Both the position numbers and the translations under genes were made by a program. Under the pieces are notes generated by a model. The model worked only from the letters and a program-made list of their open reading frames with translations, was not told where the DNA came from and ran no database searches. From Clostridiales bacterium Firm_13 (GTDB taxonomy: Bacteria; Bacillota; Clostridia; Saccharofermentanales; Saccharofermentanaceae): 64,000 nucleotides of DNA. Shown piece after piece: positions 45,323-57,426 of the stretch (positions within the stretch are counted from its first letter, which is position 1; every line of letters begins with the position of its first letter). The stretch covers positions 1 through 64,000 of the forward strand of contig LVAS01000063.1 in NCBI GenBank assembly GCA_001603035.1, written 5' to 3'.

Positions 45323-47518
45323 ATGGATAGAAAATTAGTCATAGTAGAGTCACCAGCCAAGGCAAAGACGATCGGGCGATATCTGGGGAAAGATTATCGG
45401 ATTTCCGCGTCTGTCGGCCATATTCGCGACCTTCCGTCTTCGACGATCGGGGTGGACGTCCGCCATAATTTCAAGCCAACGTATATTAATATGAGGGGCA
45501 AAGAGAAGGTTATTCGTGAACTCAAAGATCTTGCGCAGGACTCCGGCAGGATCTATATCGCGACCGACCCTGACCGCGAGGGGGAGGCGATCGCTTGGCA
45601 CATTGCGGGAGTACTCGGAATTGATGCAACGTCGCTCTGTCGAATCAGCTTCAACGAAATCACGGAGAAGGCAGTTCAGCACGCGATTTCAGAACCGCGT
45701 CCGATTGATATCGACCTTGTCAATGCGCAGCAAGCAAGGCGTATTCTGGATCGCCTTGTCGGCTATGAGTTGAGCCCGCTTCTTTGGAAGAAGATCCGAA
45801 AGGGTTTATCTGCCGGCCGTGTACAGTCGGTCGCCACACGACTTGTTGTGGATCGAGAGACTGAGATTGAGGACTTCAAAAAGGAAGAGTATTGGCTGCT
45901 CACCGCCGAATTGACGCCGGAGGGAGAAGATTTTCCGTTCCGTTCAAGATATTACGGCCGTATGAATAACGGTAAAATTGAGAAGATTCGCTTGACCCGT
46001 AAAGAGGAGACCGATTCGATTCTTGAAACCGTTCGCAATCATCCGTTTCAAGTGGAGAGCGTAAGGAAGGGCAGTAAGCTACGTCATCCGTATGCGCCTT
46101 TTACGACAAGTACGCTACAACAAGAGGCCTCTCGACGTTTGAGCTTTTCCTCGAGGAAGACGATGAGCGTCGCGCAACAATTATATGAAGGCGTCGAGAT
46201 CGAAGGACAAGGACAGGTTGCCTTAGTATCCTATATTCGTACGGATTCTGTTCGCGTTTCGGAAGAGGCGACCAATCTGGCCAGAGATCTGATTCTCGAG
46301 CGTTTCGGCGAGCGATTTGTTCCCGCCAAGCCGAGAAAGTTTGACAATAAGAATTCGGCACAGGATGCGCATGAAGCGATTCGACCGGCACATTTTGACC
46401 TTGCGCCCGAATCGATACACCATTCTCTTTCCCCGGACCAGTATCGCTTGTATAAGATGATCTGGGATCGATTCTTGGCTTCGCAGATGTCTCCCGCTGA
46501 GGTCGATACCGTTTCCCTCGATATTTGTTCGAAAGAGCATGTGTTTCGCACGGTCGGAGAGACGATTCGTTTCTCCGGATTTCTCGAAGCTTATGCCGAT
46601 ATACAGGAAGAAAGCGTCGAGGACGATGAGAAGGCTTCGGCGAAGGAAAGGCTTCCCGAATTGTCGGAAGGACAGATTCTTCGACTGTTGCAACTCCTTC
46701 CTCAACAGAAGTTCACGCAACCGCCCGCAAGATATACGGAAGCTTCTTTGATCAAAGTGATGGAAGAGAAGGGGATTGGCCGTCCTTCGACATATGCGCC
46801 GACCATTTCGACGATTCTCGAACGAAACTATGTTGAGAAGCAGGGGAAATATCTCTTCCCGACGGAGTTGGGCCGCATTGTGACGCAACTTCTATCCGGG
46901 AATTTCGAAAATATCGTCGATGTTGCTTTTACCGCGCAGATGGAAGAACTGCTTGACGAAATCGAACTTGGAAAGAAGAATTGGGTTGATGTCTTATCGG
47001 AGTTCTACCCGCCTTTTCATGAGCAGGTTGTAAAGGCGTCGGATGCGGTCGCAAAGGTTGAAATGAAGCAGGAAAAGACGGGGGAAGTCTGCCCGCTTTG
47101 TAACGAGGGAGAACTGATTATTCGCGAAGGGCGTTACGGCAAATTCGTCGCATGTTCTCGTTTCCCGACTTGTAAATACACGAAGAATCTGGAGTCACCC
47201 GTCAATGGCAAGTGCCCCGTATGCGGCTCCGGTCTTGTATCGCATACCTCTCGCAAGTTTAAGGGCCGCACTTTTTATACTTGCGATAAAAAGGGCAATG
47301 ATCCCGAATGCAAATTTATCAGTTGGGATCTGCCGATCGAGGGCAAAGTTTGTGAAACTTGCGGAAGTTATATGGTGTGGAAGAAGTTCCGAGGGAAGAC
47401 GTATCCCAAATGTGGCAATCGCGACTGTCCGACCAATGCCAGAAAGTCCGCTAAGAACACGCCCGGCGAAACGGATGAAGGCCCTACCGATACAATAAAG
47501 GCGGGGGATAACGAATGA
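45323..47518 (+). CDS. topA: DNA topoisomerase I
   Basis: KLVIVESPAKAKTIGRYLGKDYRISASVGHIRDLP, ATDPDREGEAIAWHI, YIRTDSVRVSEEA; C-terminal zinc fingers (CPLCNEGELIIREGRYGKFVACSRFPTCKYTK). Confidence 0.98.
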   Translation: MDRKLVIVESPAKAKTIGRYLGKDYRISASVGHIRDLPSSTIGVDVRHNFKPTYINMRGKEKVIRELKDLAQDSGRIYIATDPDREGEAIAWHIAGVLGIDATSLCRISFNEITEKAVQHAISEPRPIDIDLVNAQQARRILDRLVGYELSPLLWKKIRKGLSAGRVQSVATRLVVDRETEIEDFKKEEYWLLTAELTPEGEDFPFRSRYYGRMNNGKIEKIRLTRKEETDSILETVRNHPFQVESVRKGSKLRHPYAPFTTSTLQQEASRRLSFSSRKTMSVAQQLYEGVEIEGQGQVALVSYIRTDSVRVSEEATNLARDLILERFGERFVPAKPRKFDNKNSAQDAHEAIRPAHFDLAPESIHHSLSPDQYRLYKMIWDRFLASQMSPAEVDTVSLDICSKEHVFRTVGETIRFSGFLEAYADIQEESVEDDEKASAKERLPELSEGQILRLLQLLPQQKFTQPPARYTEASLIKVMEEKGIGRPSTYAPTISTILERNYVEKQGKYLFPTELGRIVTQLLSGNFENIVDVAFTAQMEELLDEIELGKKNWVDVLSEFYPPFHEQVVKASDAVAKVEMKQEKTGEVCPLCNEGELIIREGRYGKFVACSRFPTCKYTKNLESPVNGKCPVCGSGLVSHTSRKFKGRTFYTCDKKGNDPECKFISWDLPIEGKVCETCGSYMVWKKFRGKTYPKCGNRDCPTNARKSAKNTPGETDEGPTDTIKAGDNE

Positions 47519-48849
47519 GCCCTCATGTTACGGTTGTCGGCGCCGGACTTGCCGGGGCGGAAGCGGCGTGGCAAATTGCCCGAGCGGGAGTTCGCGTCAC
47601 CTTGATTGAGATGAAACCCGATCGCTATTCGGATGCGCACCGCGAGCCTTTTTTTGCGGAACTGGTCTGCAGCAATTCTCTCCGCTCCGATCAACTTGAG
47701 AACGCCGTCGGCCTTCTCAAACAAGAAATGCGCGAAATGGGGTCATTGATTCTTTCTTCTGCCGACCTTACGCGCGTCCCTGCCGGTGGGGCACTGGCGG
47801 TAGATCGGACCGAGTTTTCACGCCTCGTGACCGAACGCCTCAACTCGCATCCCAATATTCATGTTGTACGGCAAGAAGTTCATGCGATTCCGGAAGATGA
47901 CGTTGTTGTTATCGCGACCGGTCCTTTAACCGACGGTGATTTATTCGCCGATATCTGCCGCTTGACCGGAGCGGAGACGCTGCATTTTTTTGACGCCGCC
48001 GCTCCGATTGTAACCGCGGATTCGATTGATCGCTCGATCGCTTTTGCGATGTCGCGATACGGCAAAGGAGGGGACGATTACATAAATTGTCCGCTGAACG
48101 AAGAGGAATATGAATTGTTTTGGAATGCGCTGACGAATGCGGAACTCGCCGAAGTCAAGGATTTCGATAAAGAGACGGTATTTGAGGGCTGTATGCCGAT
48201 CGAAACAATGGCAAAGCGGGGGCGTGACACAATTCGCTTCGGACCGCTAAAACCGGTCGGACTGATTGATCCTCGTACCGAAAGGGAGCCCTATGCATGT
48301 GTGCAGTTACGGCAAGATGATCGCAGCGCTTCTTTGTATAATATCGTCGGGTTTCAGACTCGTCTTCGTCATCCGGAACAAATCCGCGTTTTTCGTATGA
48401 TTCCGGGTCTTCAGAACGCTGAATTTGCTCGTCTCGGAGTTATGCACAGAAATACGTTCCTCGATTCACCGCGGCTTTTAAATTCGCATTATGAATTTCG
48501 CGGTCGGCCGGGGCTGTTTTTCGCCGGCCAGATGACAGGTGTAGAAGGATATGTGGAGTCTGCGGGATCCGGCTTTCTCGCCGGATTGTATGCTGCGGCC
48601 GCGGCAAGAGGAGAAGAACTCCCCTTTTCTTTCGCCGACAATACCATTCTCGGCGCGATGGCAGCCTATATTTCGGATCCCGCTGTAACTTCATTTCAGC
48701 CGATGAATGCCAACTTCGGATTAATCGCTCCGCTGGAACACCGAATCCGTAAAAAACGCGAGAAGAATATGGCTTATGCGGAGCGATCTCTCGCCCGAAT
48801 AGCAGAAGCGAAGGAAACCTTGTCTTTGTTTTTTCAGGAATCGCGCTAA
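47515..48849 (+). CDS. trmFO: methylenetetrahydrofolate--tRNA-(uracil-5-)-methyltransferase
   Basis: VTVVGAGLAGAEAAWQIARAGVRVTLIEMKP, FAELVCSNSLRSDQLENAVGLLKQEMR, GQMTGVEGYVESAGSGFLAG. Confidence 0.96.
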   Translation: MSPHVTVVGAGLAGAEAAWQIARAGVRVTLIEMKPDRYSDAHREPFFAELVCSNSLRSDQLENAVGLLKQEMREMGSLILSSADLTRVPAGGALAVDRTEFSRLVTERLNSHPNIHVVRQEVHAIPEDDVVVIATGPLTDGDLFADICRLTGAETLHFFDAAAPIVTADSIDRSIAFAMSRYGKGGDDYINCPLNEEEYELFWNALTNAELAEVKDFDKETVFEGCMPIETMAKRGRDTIRFGPLKPVGLIDPRTEREPYACVQLRQDDRSASLYNIVGFQTRLRHPEQIRVFRMIPGLQNAEFARLGVMHRNTFLDSPRLLNSHYEFRGRPGLFFAGQMTGVEGYVESAGSGFLAGLYAAAAARGEELPFSFADNTILGAMAAYISDPAVTSFQPMNANFGLIAPLEHRIRKKREKNMAYAERSLARIAEAKETLSLFFQESR

Positions 48850-48875
48850 AATACAAGATAGATATGAGGTGACGT

Positions 48876-49874
48876 ATGGGACTCTTTCAACGTTATGATC
48901 AAGAAGGTCCGGGTGTATATGAAGATGACGAGGAGCACGGTTCATTCGTGACCTTTTTCTCCTGCTATTTCTCTAAACTCACGCGAATGGTCGCTTCGAA
49001 CCTGCTTTTTCTCGCGTTTAATATTCCCGCCATTCTCTTGGCTTATTTGGCGGCCGTCTATTTTCTGCCGCTCATCAGTTCTTCGCTCGCACCGGATGCA
49101 TTTACGACGACCTTAGCGAACATCGGAATCACCGCGGCGGTCGGATCGGATGGGGGAGACGCCTCATTCCAGTTGTATTTTGTGTTGCTGCTTTTTGTCG
49201 TTATGTACACGGTTGGAATGAACATCATCACCGTGGGCCCCGTTCAAACCGGTTTGTCTTACATTTACAGGAACTCCATTCGTCGTACGACAGTTTTTCT
49301 TTGGTCTGATTTTACGACGACAGTCAAAAAGAACTGGAAACCCTCTCTTGCGGCGTCCGGAATTTCTTTTTTGATTTTTTTGGTTCTGCTTCTCAATATC
49401 AGCTTCTATAACAATATTTATGAGGGACCATACGGGCAAGTCATAACAACGGTCTTTATTATGTTTCTTTTGTTCTTTACCTGCATTCAGATATACGTCT
49501 ATCCGCTTATCGCGTCCGTAGATTTATCGTTGCGGAAGATTTATAAGAATGCTTTTCTTCTTTTTCTAGGGCGTCTTGTCCCAACATTTGGGATTTTTCT
49601 TCTCGATTTACTTGTACTTATAGCGATTCCGCTTATTCTTCTTTTCACATTTACCGGATTTGGATTTACGATTGCGATCGCTTTCTATTTCTTTTTTGCT
49701 TTTTCGTTTACCCAATTTCTCAACACCTTTTTTGTCTGGAGACAGGTTGAAAAGTATGTTTTGGTTGAACCGGTTGAGGAGGAGGAAACCGAGGAGGATG
49801 GCGCGGAGACCTGTGATACAGCCGATGCGAATGCGGAAGTAACTACTGATAAGGACGAGAATGTCACGAAATAA
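48876..49874 (+). CDS. DUF624/YesL-like multi-TM membrane protein
   Basis: MGLFQRYDQEGPGVYEDDE...FFSCYFSKLTRMVASNLLFLAFNIPAI; acidic C-terminal tail. Confidence 0.75.
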   Translation: MGLFQRYDQEGPGVYEDDEEHGSFVTFFSCYFSKLTRMVASNLLFLAFNIPAILLAYLAAVYFLPLISSSLAPDAFTTTLANIGITAAVGSDGGDASFQLYFVLLLFVVMYTVGMNIITVGPVQTGLSYIYRNSIRRTTVFLWSDFTTTVKKNWKPSLAASGISFLIFLVLLLNISFYNNIYEGPYGQVITTVFIMFLLFFTCIQIYVYPLIASVDLSLRKIYKNAFLLFLGRLVPTFGIFLLDLLVLIAIPLILLFTFTGFGFTIAIAFYFFFAFSFTQFLNTFFVWRQVEKYVLVEPVEEEETEEDGAETCDTADANAEVTTDKDENVTK

Positions 49875-49904
49875 ATCTTGCGTACAACGTTGACGGAACG
49901 CAAA

Positions 49905-49947
49905 AAACACCCTCGAAAGGACTGAAGGGTCCATTTCGAGGGTGTTT
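49905..49947. terminator. Bidirectional intrinsic terminator between convergent genes
   Basis: AAACACCCTCGAAA (49905-49918) / TTTCGAGGGTGTTT (49934-49947), perfect 14-bp stem with A/T flanks. Confidence 0.88.
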
Positions 49948-49958
49948 CGTTGATTCTC

Positions 49959-50723
49959 TTACTTCGTGCCGACGAGATTCTCCATGGAGTAAAGCCCCGG
50001 CGCTTTGCCTTTCATAAAGCGAGCCGCCGCGACCGCGCCTCTTGCGAACACATTTCGGGTCATGGCGCTGTGCGATATGGTAAGGACTTCTTCGGGGCCG
50101 GCAAAAATTACGGAATGTTCTCCAATAATGTTGCCGCCGCGAATTGCGTGAAGTCCGAGTTCCTTTTTGTCACGCTTCTTTCGTACGTCGTGACGATCAT
50201 ACACATATTCCAAATTACCGCCAACCGTGTCATTGATCGCGTCGGCGATCATGAGAGCCGTACCTGACGGTGCGTCCAACTTTTGATTATGATGTGCCTC
50301 GACAATTTCCATATCAAACTCCGGATATAATACCGACGCGGCTTTTTGCACCAAAGAAATCAGAATATTGACTCCGAGAGACATATTGCCGGAATAGAAG
50401 ACTGCGGATTTGTCGGCTGTCGCAAATAAAGCAGATTTATCCTCTTCAGAAAGCCCTGTCGTGCACATGATCAGAGGCTTTCCTGTCTTCGCGGCGAGCT
50501 GCAGAACGAGAGGCAGAGCGGAAACATGAGAGAAGTCGATAATTACATCGAATTCTTCTTTGCACTTAGTCGGGTCGTCATAAACAGGGAAGGGAAGCGC
50601 CTCGGTATTCTTGTCGCTGCCGGCGACAATTGCCATATCCTCGTAAGTCCCGCAGATCTCCGCGATGACATGACCCATTTTCCCGTTGCAACCGGAAAGA
50701 AAAATACGGGTTTGCTCTTTCAT
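49959..50723 (-). CDS. dapB: 4-hydroxy-tetrahydrodipicolinate reductase
   Basis: RIFLSGCNGKMGHVIAEI, VIIDFSHVSALPLVLQLAAKTGKPLIMCTTGLSEE, IVEAHHNQKLDAPSGTALMIADAI. Start set at MKEQTRI. Confidence 0.95.
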   Translation of the reverse strand: MKEQTRIFLSGCNGKMGHVIAEICGTYEDMAIVAGSDKNTEALPFPVYDDPTKCKEEFDVIIDFSHVSALPLVLQLAAKTGKPLIMCTTGLSEEDKSALFATADKSAVFYSGNMSLGVNILISLVQKAASVLYPEFDMEIVEAHHNQKLDAPSGTALMIADAINDTVGGNLEYVYDRHDVRKKRDKKELGLHAIRGGNIIGEHSVIFAGPEEVLTISHSAMTRNVFARGAVAAARFMKGKAPGLYSMENLVGTK

Positions 50724-50754
50724 TCTTTTTATCTCCTTAAGCTGCGAGCGCGTA

Positions 50755-51645
50755 TTATTCTTCAAAGCGCGCCAGATCGTAACCGGCCATAACAGCTTCT
50801 AACCGCGCCTTGCAATCCGGCGACATCTCGCAAAGCGGCATACGGCATTCGCCGACATTCCAACCGAGAATATTTAAAGCCTCTTTTACCGGAATCGGGT
50901 TGACGTCCGAAAACAGAGCGCAGATCAACGGAAGATAGTCGAGTTGAATCTTTCTGGACTCCGCAATGTTCCCTTCAAGAAAGCTGTGAACGAGACGGCT
51001 CATCTCTTGGGGAATAATGTGAGACGCGACCGAAATGACGCCTTTTGCTCCGAGAGAAAGCATCGGAACGACCAGCCCGTCTTCCCCTGAATAGAGTACA
51101 AGATCATCTCCGCAAAGCCGGGCGACCTCGGGAACCTGCAACAGGTTACATTCCTTAATCCCGACGATGTTCTCGATTTCGCTCAGGCGTTTCAGTGTAG
51201 CCGGCGCAAGATTCAGATTCGTGCGAGAAGGGACGTTGTAGAGAATAATAGGAAGGTGAGTCGATTCCGCCATCGCGCGAAAATGCCGATAAAGGCCCTC
51301 TTGCGAAGTTTTGTTATAGTAAGGCGTGACAGAGAGGAGAGCGTCCGCCCCCGACTTAGTCGCTTCGCGGCACATCTCGACACCGTAGGCGGTATCGTTA
51401 CTGGATGTTCCGGCAATAACGGGAACGCGGCCGTCAACTTCTTTAACGACAAACCGAATGGTATCTAAGTGTTCCTCGGTCGTCATTGTTGAGGATTCGC
51501 CTGTTGTTCCACAAACGACGAGCGCGTCCGTCTTATTTGCAATTTGGTAATTCACAAGTTTGGCAAGTTTCTTGTAATCAATCCCCTCCTTGGTAAAAGG
51601 TGTGATGATTGCTGTCGCGGAACCGACAAAAACTGGCCTTTTCAT
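50755..51645 (-). CDS. dapA: 4-hydroxy-tetrahydrodipicolinate synthase
   Basis: GSATAIITPFTKEGIDYKKLAKLVNYQI, VVCGTTGESSTMTTEEH, VTPYYNKTSQEGLYRHF, ILYNVPSRTNLNL. Confidence 0.96.
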   Translation of the reverse strand: MKRPVFVGSATAIITPFTKEGIDYKKLAKLVNYQIANKTDALVVCGTTGESSTMTTEEHLDTIRFVVKEVDGRVPVIAGTSSNDTAYGVEMCREATKSGADALLSVTPYYNKTSQEGLYRHFRAMAESTHLPIILYNVPSRTNLNLAPATLKRLSEIENIVGIKECNLLQVPEVARLCGDDLVLYSGEDGLVVPMLSLGAKGVISVASHIIPQEMSRLVHSFLEGNIAESRKIQLDYLPLICALFSDVNPIPVKEALNILGWNVGECRMPLCEMSPDCKARLEAVMAGYDLARFEE

Positions 51646-51762
51646 GCAAATACCTCCATTTTGACGTTGGCATCAAATAAGCCGCAGGTCTTTCTACGGC
51701 ACGATACTAAATCATAGCACCTACTATACACAACCGTCAATTCTATACTATAATGGCGAATT

Positions 51763-53978
<2,216 letters not shown>

Positions 53979-54074
53979 TCGGGGTAGACGGTTGCTTTTT
54001 CGTTTTCAACGATGGTAGAATAAAAAGCACACATTTGTAATTTTGCTGCTAGACAGCACACGGAGGTTACCCGA

Positions 54075-54413
54075 ATGAGTTTATCCGCAGTGTACTTGAC
54101 TGCTACTACTTCTTCGTCCGGAACTACGGGCGGAGACACCATGACCAGCACGCTTCTCATGGTCGGAATGCTGGTTGTTATGTTCGGCGCTCTTTATTTC
54201 TTTATGATTCGTCCGCAGAGGAAGCGTGACAAGGAGTTAAAGGCACAGGTCGAGAAGATGGCGGTCGGCGATACGATCGTTACGATCGGCGGGGTTGTCG
54301 GGACGATCGCGAACATCCAAGATGATAATGTTACGATCGCGACCAGTGTGGCGCACACCATGATTACTTTTAAGAAGTCTGCCGTTAATACAGTCGTTCC
54401 TCGTCAGCAGTGA
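54075..54413 (+). CDS. yajC: preprotein translocase subunit YajC
   Basis: Single TM then YFFMIRPQRKRDKELKAQVEKMAVGDTIVTIGGVVGTIANI. Confidence 0.92.
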   Translation: MSLSAVYLTATTSSSGTTGGDTMTSTLLMVGMLVVMFGALYFFMIRPQRKRDKELKAQVEKMAVGDTIVTIGGVVGTIANIQDDNVTIATSVAHTMITFKKSAVNTVVPRQQ

Positions 54414-54444
54414 CGAATCGACAAGGATGAGAAGAGGAGAAAGA

Positions 54445-54594
54445 ATGATGAGACACATTAAGACAGTTCAGAAGGCTTCCGTGAAGAAGCCGGTATCCGG
54501 CAAAGCTTGCGGCGAATGTCAGACATCCTGTCAGTCCGCCTGTAAGACGAGCTGCACGGTTGCCAATCAGAAGTGTGAGTCTGCGTCTAAGTAA
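54445..54594 (+). CDS. scfA: SCIFF (six-cysteine) ranthipeptide precursor peptide
   Basis: MMRHIKTVQKASVKKPVSGKACGECQTSCQSACKTSCTVANQKCESASK: six Cys in the C-terminal half, RBS GAGGAG; directly upstream of a SCIFF-maturase-type radical SAM gene. 49 aa, below the ORF-track cutoff. Confidence 0.95.
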   Translation: MMRHIKTVQKASVKKPVSGKACGECQTSCQSACKTSCTVANQKCESASK

Positions 54595-54647
54595 TTTCCA
54601 TTTTATGGATTTTACATTATATTTAGACTTGCCCGGAACGATCTTGG

Positions 54648-54679
54648 ATAGTGAAGACGGCTTGGTCTGTCTTCACTAT
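54648..54679 (+). terminator. Hairpin between SCIFF precursor and maturase genes (attenuator/partial terminator candidate)
   Basis: ATAGTGAAGAC (54648-54658) / GTCTTCACTAT (54669-54679), perfect 11-bp stem, 10-nt loop, followed by TTTCG. Confidence 0.7.
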
Positions 54680-54715
54680 TTTCGTGTCTAGAAGAATTTA
54701 TACGGAGGAACGGTT

Positions 54716-56161
54716 TTGGTACACGCTTTTGAAATGAAAGGTCGATATATCGCATATGATTCCGAGTCATGCGCTCTGCATGAATTGGATCAGACTGCTT
54801 TCCTTTCGCTCTGTTCTTATATCGAGAATGAAGGGAAAAGGCCGGTAAACGAGAGACTTGAAAAGATTGCGGCGGAATGCGGGCTTCCGAATGAGGAGAT
54901 TCTTTCCGTATGCGACGATATAGACGAATTGATACAAGAAGGAGAACTTTTTTCGGAAGGACAACGAGTGAATCTTGATGATCTTTATCCGGATGACCCC
55001 GCCGTTAAGGCGATGTGCCTTCATATCTGTCACGATTGCAATTTGCGCTGCAAATACTGTTTCGCGGGAACGGGCGACTATCATACCGGCAAGCGCAGTA
55101 TGTTGGATGACCAAACGGGAAAACAGGCGATTGATTTTTTGATCGCTTCTTCCGGTGAAAGGCATAACCTTGATATCGATTTTTTTGGCGGAGAACCGCT
55201 GATGAATTGGCCGGTTGTCATGTCGCTTACCGAATATTGCGAGAAGAGAGCCGCCGAGACGGGAAAGGATATTCGCCTGACCATTACAACCAACGCTCTT
55301 CTTTTAGACGAAGAGAAGACGAAGTATATCAATGAACACATGAAAAACTGTGTGTTAAGCATCGACGGTCGTCCCGAGGTACATGACAATATGCGACCCG
55401 CTCCGAACGGAAGCGGTTCTTATCGCATTGTCTCGGACAGGATCCGGACCTTTCTTGCCGCCCGCACATCCGCCGATTCTAAATATTACGAGCATTACGT
55501 GCGCGGGACCTATACGAGAAGTAATCTGGATTTTTCACAAGATGTCATCCACTTAGCGGAGGAACTCGGCGCGCGCCACATATCGGTCGAGCCGGTCGTC
55601 TCCGATGAAGATTCTTTTTACCGCATCCGCCCCGAAGATCTTCCGGAAATTGAGCGCGAGTACGAGAATTTAGCCGAATATCTAATACGCAAGAAGGCAG
55701 ACGGAGATCCTGTCCATTTTTTCCATTTTCTGATGGATATGCAGGGTGGTCCCTGCCTTTATAAACGATTGAAAGGTTGCGGTGTCGGAGCCGAGTACTG
55801 TGCGGTAACGCCTGACGGAGACATCTACCCTTGCCACCAGTTTACGGGGGAAATCGAATGGAAGATGGGGAATGTCCGCGATGTCGAAACGCTTCTTGAC
55901 GAGAATCGTAATCTTCTACCCGGCAAAAAGACCGAGGAGATTCTTAACTCTCGGGTTCGCCAAATATTCATTGACCGACTGATGCCAGACAAAGCGGAGT
56001 GCAGATCCTGCTTCGCACGCTACCATTGCGGAGGCGGATGCCCTGCCAACAGTTTCCACGCTACAGGTTCTTTGGACGGGCAATATGAGATCGGGTGCGC
56101 ACTTGCGAAGAAGCGTCTGGAATGTTCACTTTGGATGACGGTCGTCGGGCAAGATACCTGA
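54716..56161 (+). CDS. scfB: Radical SAM SCIFF peptide maturase (thioether cross-link forming)
   Basis: TTG start after CGGAGG; radical SAM CDCNLRCKYCFAG; SPASM/Twitch cysteines CGVGAEYCAVTPDGDIYPCHQF and CRSCFARYHCGGGCPAN; MVHAFEMKGRYIAYDSESCALHELD N-terminus. Confidence 0.95.
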   Translation: MVHAFEMKGRYIAYDSESCALHELDQTAFLSLCSYIENEGKRPVNERLEKIAAECGLPNEEILSVCDDIDELIQEGELFSEGQRVNLDDLYPDDPAVKAMCLHICHDCNLRCKYCFAGTGDYHTGKRSMLDDQTGKQAIDFLIASSGERHNLDIDFFGGEPLMNWPVVMSLTEYCEKRAAETGKDIRLTITTNALLLDEEKTKYINEHMKNCVLSIDGRPEVHDNMRPAPNGSGSYRIVSDRIRTFLAARTSADSKYYEHYVRGTYTRSNLDFSQDVIHLAEELGARHISVEPVVSDEDSFYRIRPEDLPEIEREYENLAEYLIRKKADGDPVHFFHFLMDMQGGPCLYKRLKGCGVGAEYCAVTPDGDIYPCHQFTGEIEWKMGNVRDVETLLDENRNLLPGKKTEEILNSRVRQIFIDRLMPDKAECRSCFARYHCGGGCPANSFHATGSLDGQYEIGCALAKKRLECSLWMTVVGQDT

Positions 56162-56208
56162 GTTATGATACAATAATTTTGATGCATCGAAAGAAAACGG
56201 AGGGATAC

Positions 56209-56727
56209 ATGCTTTATCCGTATTTGGATTTTTTACCCACAGTAGACAGCACAGCCTTCATCGCGCCGAATGCCTCTGTCATCGGGAAGGTTACCTTGAA
56301 AGAAGGCGCAAGTTGTTGGCACGGAGCTGTTTTGCGCGGAGACGAAGCCGAGATTATCGTCGGCAAGAACTCGAATATTCAAGATAACTCTGTCGTTCAT
56401 TGTGACAGAGACGTTCCGGTTATTATCGGTGAGAACGTGACGGTCGGACATGGAGTTATTCTTCATAGTTGTCGAATCGGCGATGCCGCGATGATCGGTA
56501 TGGGTGCGATTGTTTTGTCCCGTGCCGTTATCGGGGAAGGGGCAATCATTGCGGCGGGTTCTGTCGTCAAGGAAGGCGAGATTGTACCGCCTTATGCACT
56601 CTACGCGGGTACACCGGCGGTCTTCAAAAAACAACTCGATCCGTCTAGGCGTGAATTGACCGTCGCCAACGCCAATGAGTACGTGAAACTCTCGCGTGAA
56701 TACGGCGGAAACGCGGAGAAGGAGTAG
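56209..56727 (+). CDS. gamma carbonic anhydrase family protein
   Basis: FIAPNASVIGKVTLKEGASCWHGAVLRGDEAEIIVGKNSNIQDNSVVHCD, VGHGVILHSCRIGDAAMIGMGAIVLS; RBS GGAGG before ATG 56209. Confidence 0.92.
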   Translation: MLYPYLDFLPTVDSTAFIAPNASVIGKVTLKEGASCWHGAVLRGDEAEIIVGKNSNIQDNSVVHCDRDVPVIIGENVTVGHGVILHSCRIGDAAMIGMGAIVLSRAVIGEGAIIAAGSVVKEGEIVPPYALYAGTPAVFKKQLDPSRRELTVANANEYVKLSREYGGNAEKE

Positions 56728-56729
56728 GT

Positions 56730-57392
56730 ATGTGCCCACAGTTAACGAGTAAGGATATTCAAAAGAGTGAAGAGGTCAAAGTCCTGCTTCAAGCCTCGTC
56801 GACCCAAATGACCTCGCTCGGATATACGGAACATTCTTTCCGCCATTGCCGATTGGTCTCCAATAAATGCGGAGAAATCCTTGAGATGATCGGCGAAGAC
56901 GAGCGCATTGTTGAATTGGGCAAGATTGCCGGGTATATTCACGATATCGGCAACGCGGTGAATCGCAATCAACATGCGATGTCGGGCGCCCTTCTCGCTT
57001 ATGACATGCTTCTTCGTAAGGGCATGTCCTACGAGGACGCCGCATCCGTCATGATGGCGATTGCCAATCATGACGAGGGAGAGGGGTCTCCGGTCAGCAA
57101 GATTGCCGCCGCGTTAATCCTTTCGGATAAAGCGGATGTACACAGAAGTCGTGTCACAAATAAGAATCCGGCAACATTTGATATTCATGACCGAGTCAAC
57201 TACGCGGCGACGACCTCGACTCTTCAGATCGAGGATAAGAAGGCAAAGCTCTGTATCGAAATCGATACGACGATCTGCCCGGTTATGGATTATTTCGAGA
57301 TATTTCTGAATCGGATGAAGCTTTGTCGCAATGCCGCGTCCTTTCTCGGATTGACATTCGAACTGTTTATCAACGATACGCAGCTTCTTTAA
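56730..57392 (+). CDS. HD domain-containing phosphohydrolase
   Basis: HSFRHCRLVSNKCGEIL, IAGYIHDIGNAVNRNQHAMSGALLAYDML, ILSDKADVHRSRV. Confidence 0.85.
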   Translation: MCPQLTSKDIQKSEEVKVLLQASSTQMTSLGYTEHSFRHCRLVSNKCGEILEMIGEDERIVELGKIAGYIHDIGNAVNRNQHAMSGALLAYDMLLRKGMSYEDAASVMMAIANHDEGEGSPVSKIAAALILSDKADVHRSRVTNKNPATFDIHDRVNYAATTSTLQIEDKKAKLCIEIDTTICPVMDYFEIFLNRMKLCRNAASFLGLTFELFINDTQLL

Positions 57393-57426
57393 GTCGTGTC
57401 CCAAATCATTGGAAGGAGGACGCCTT

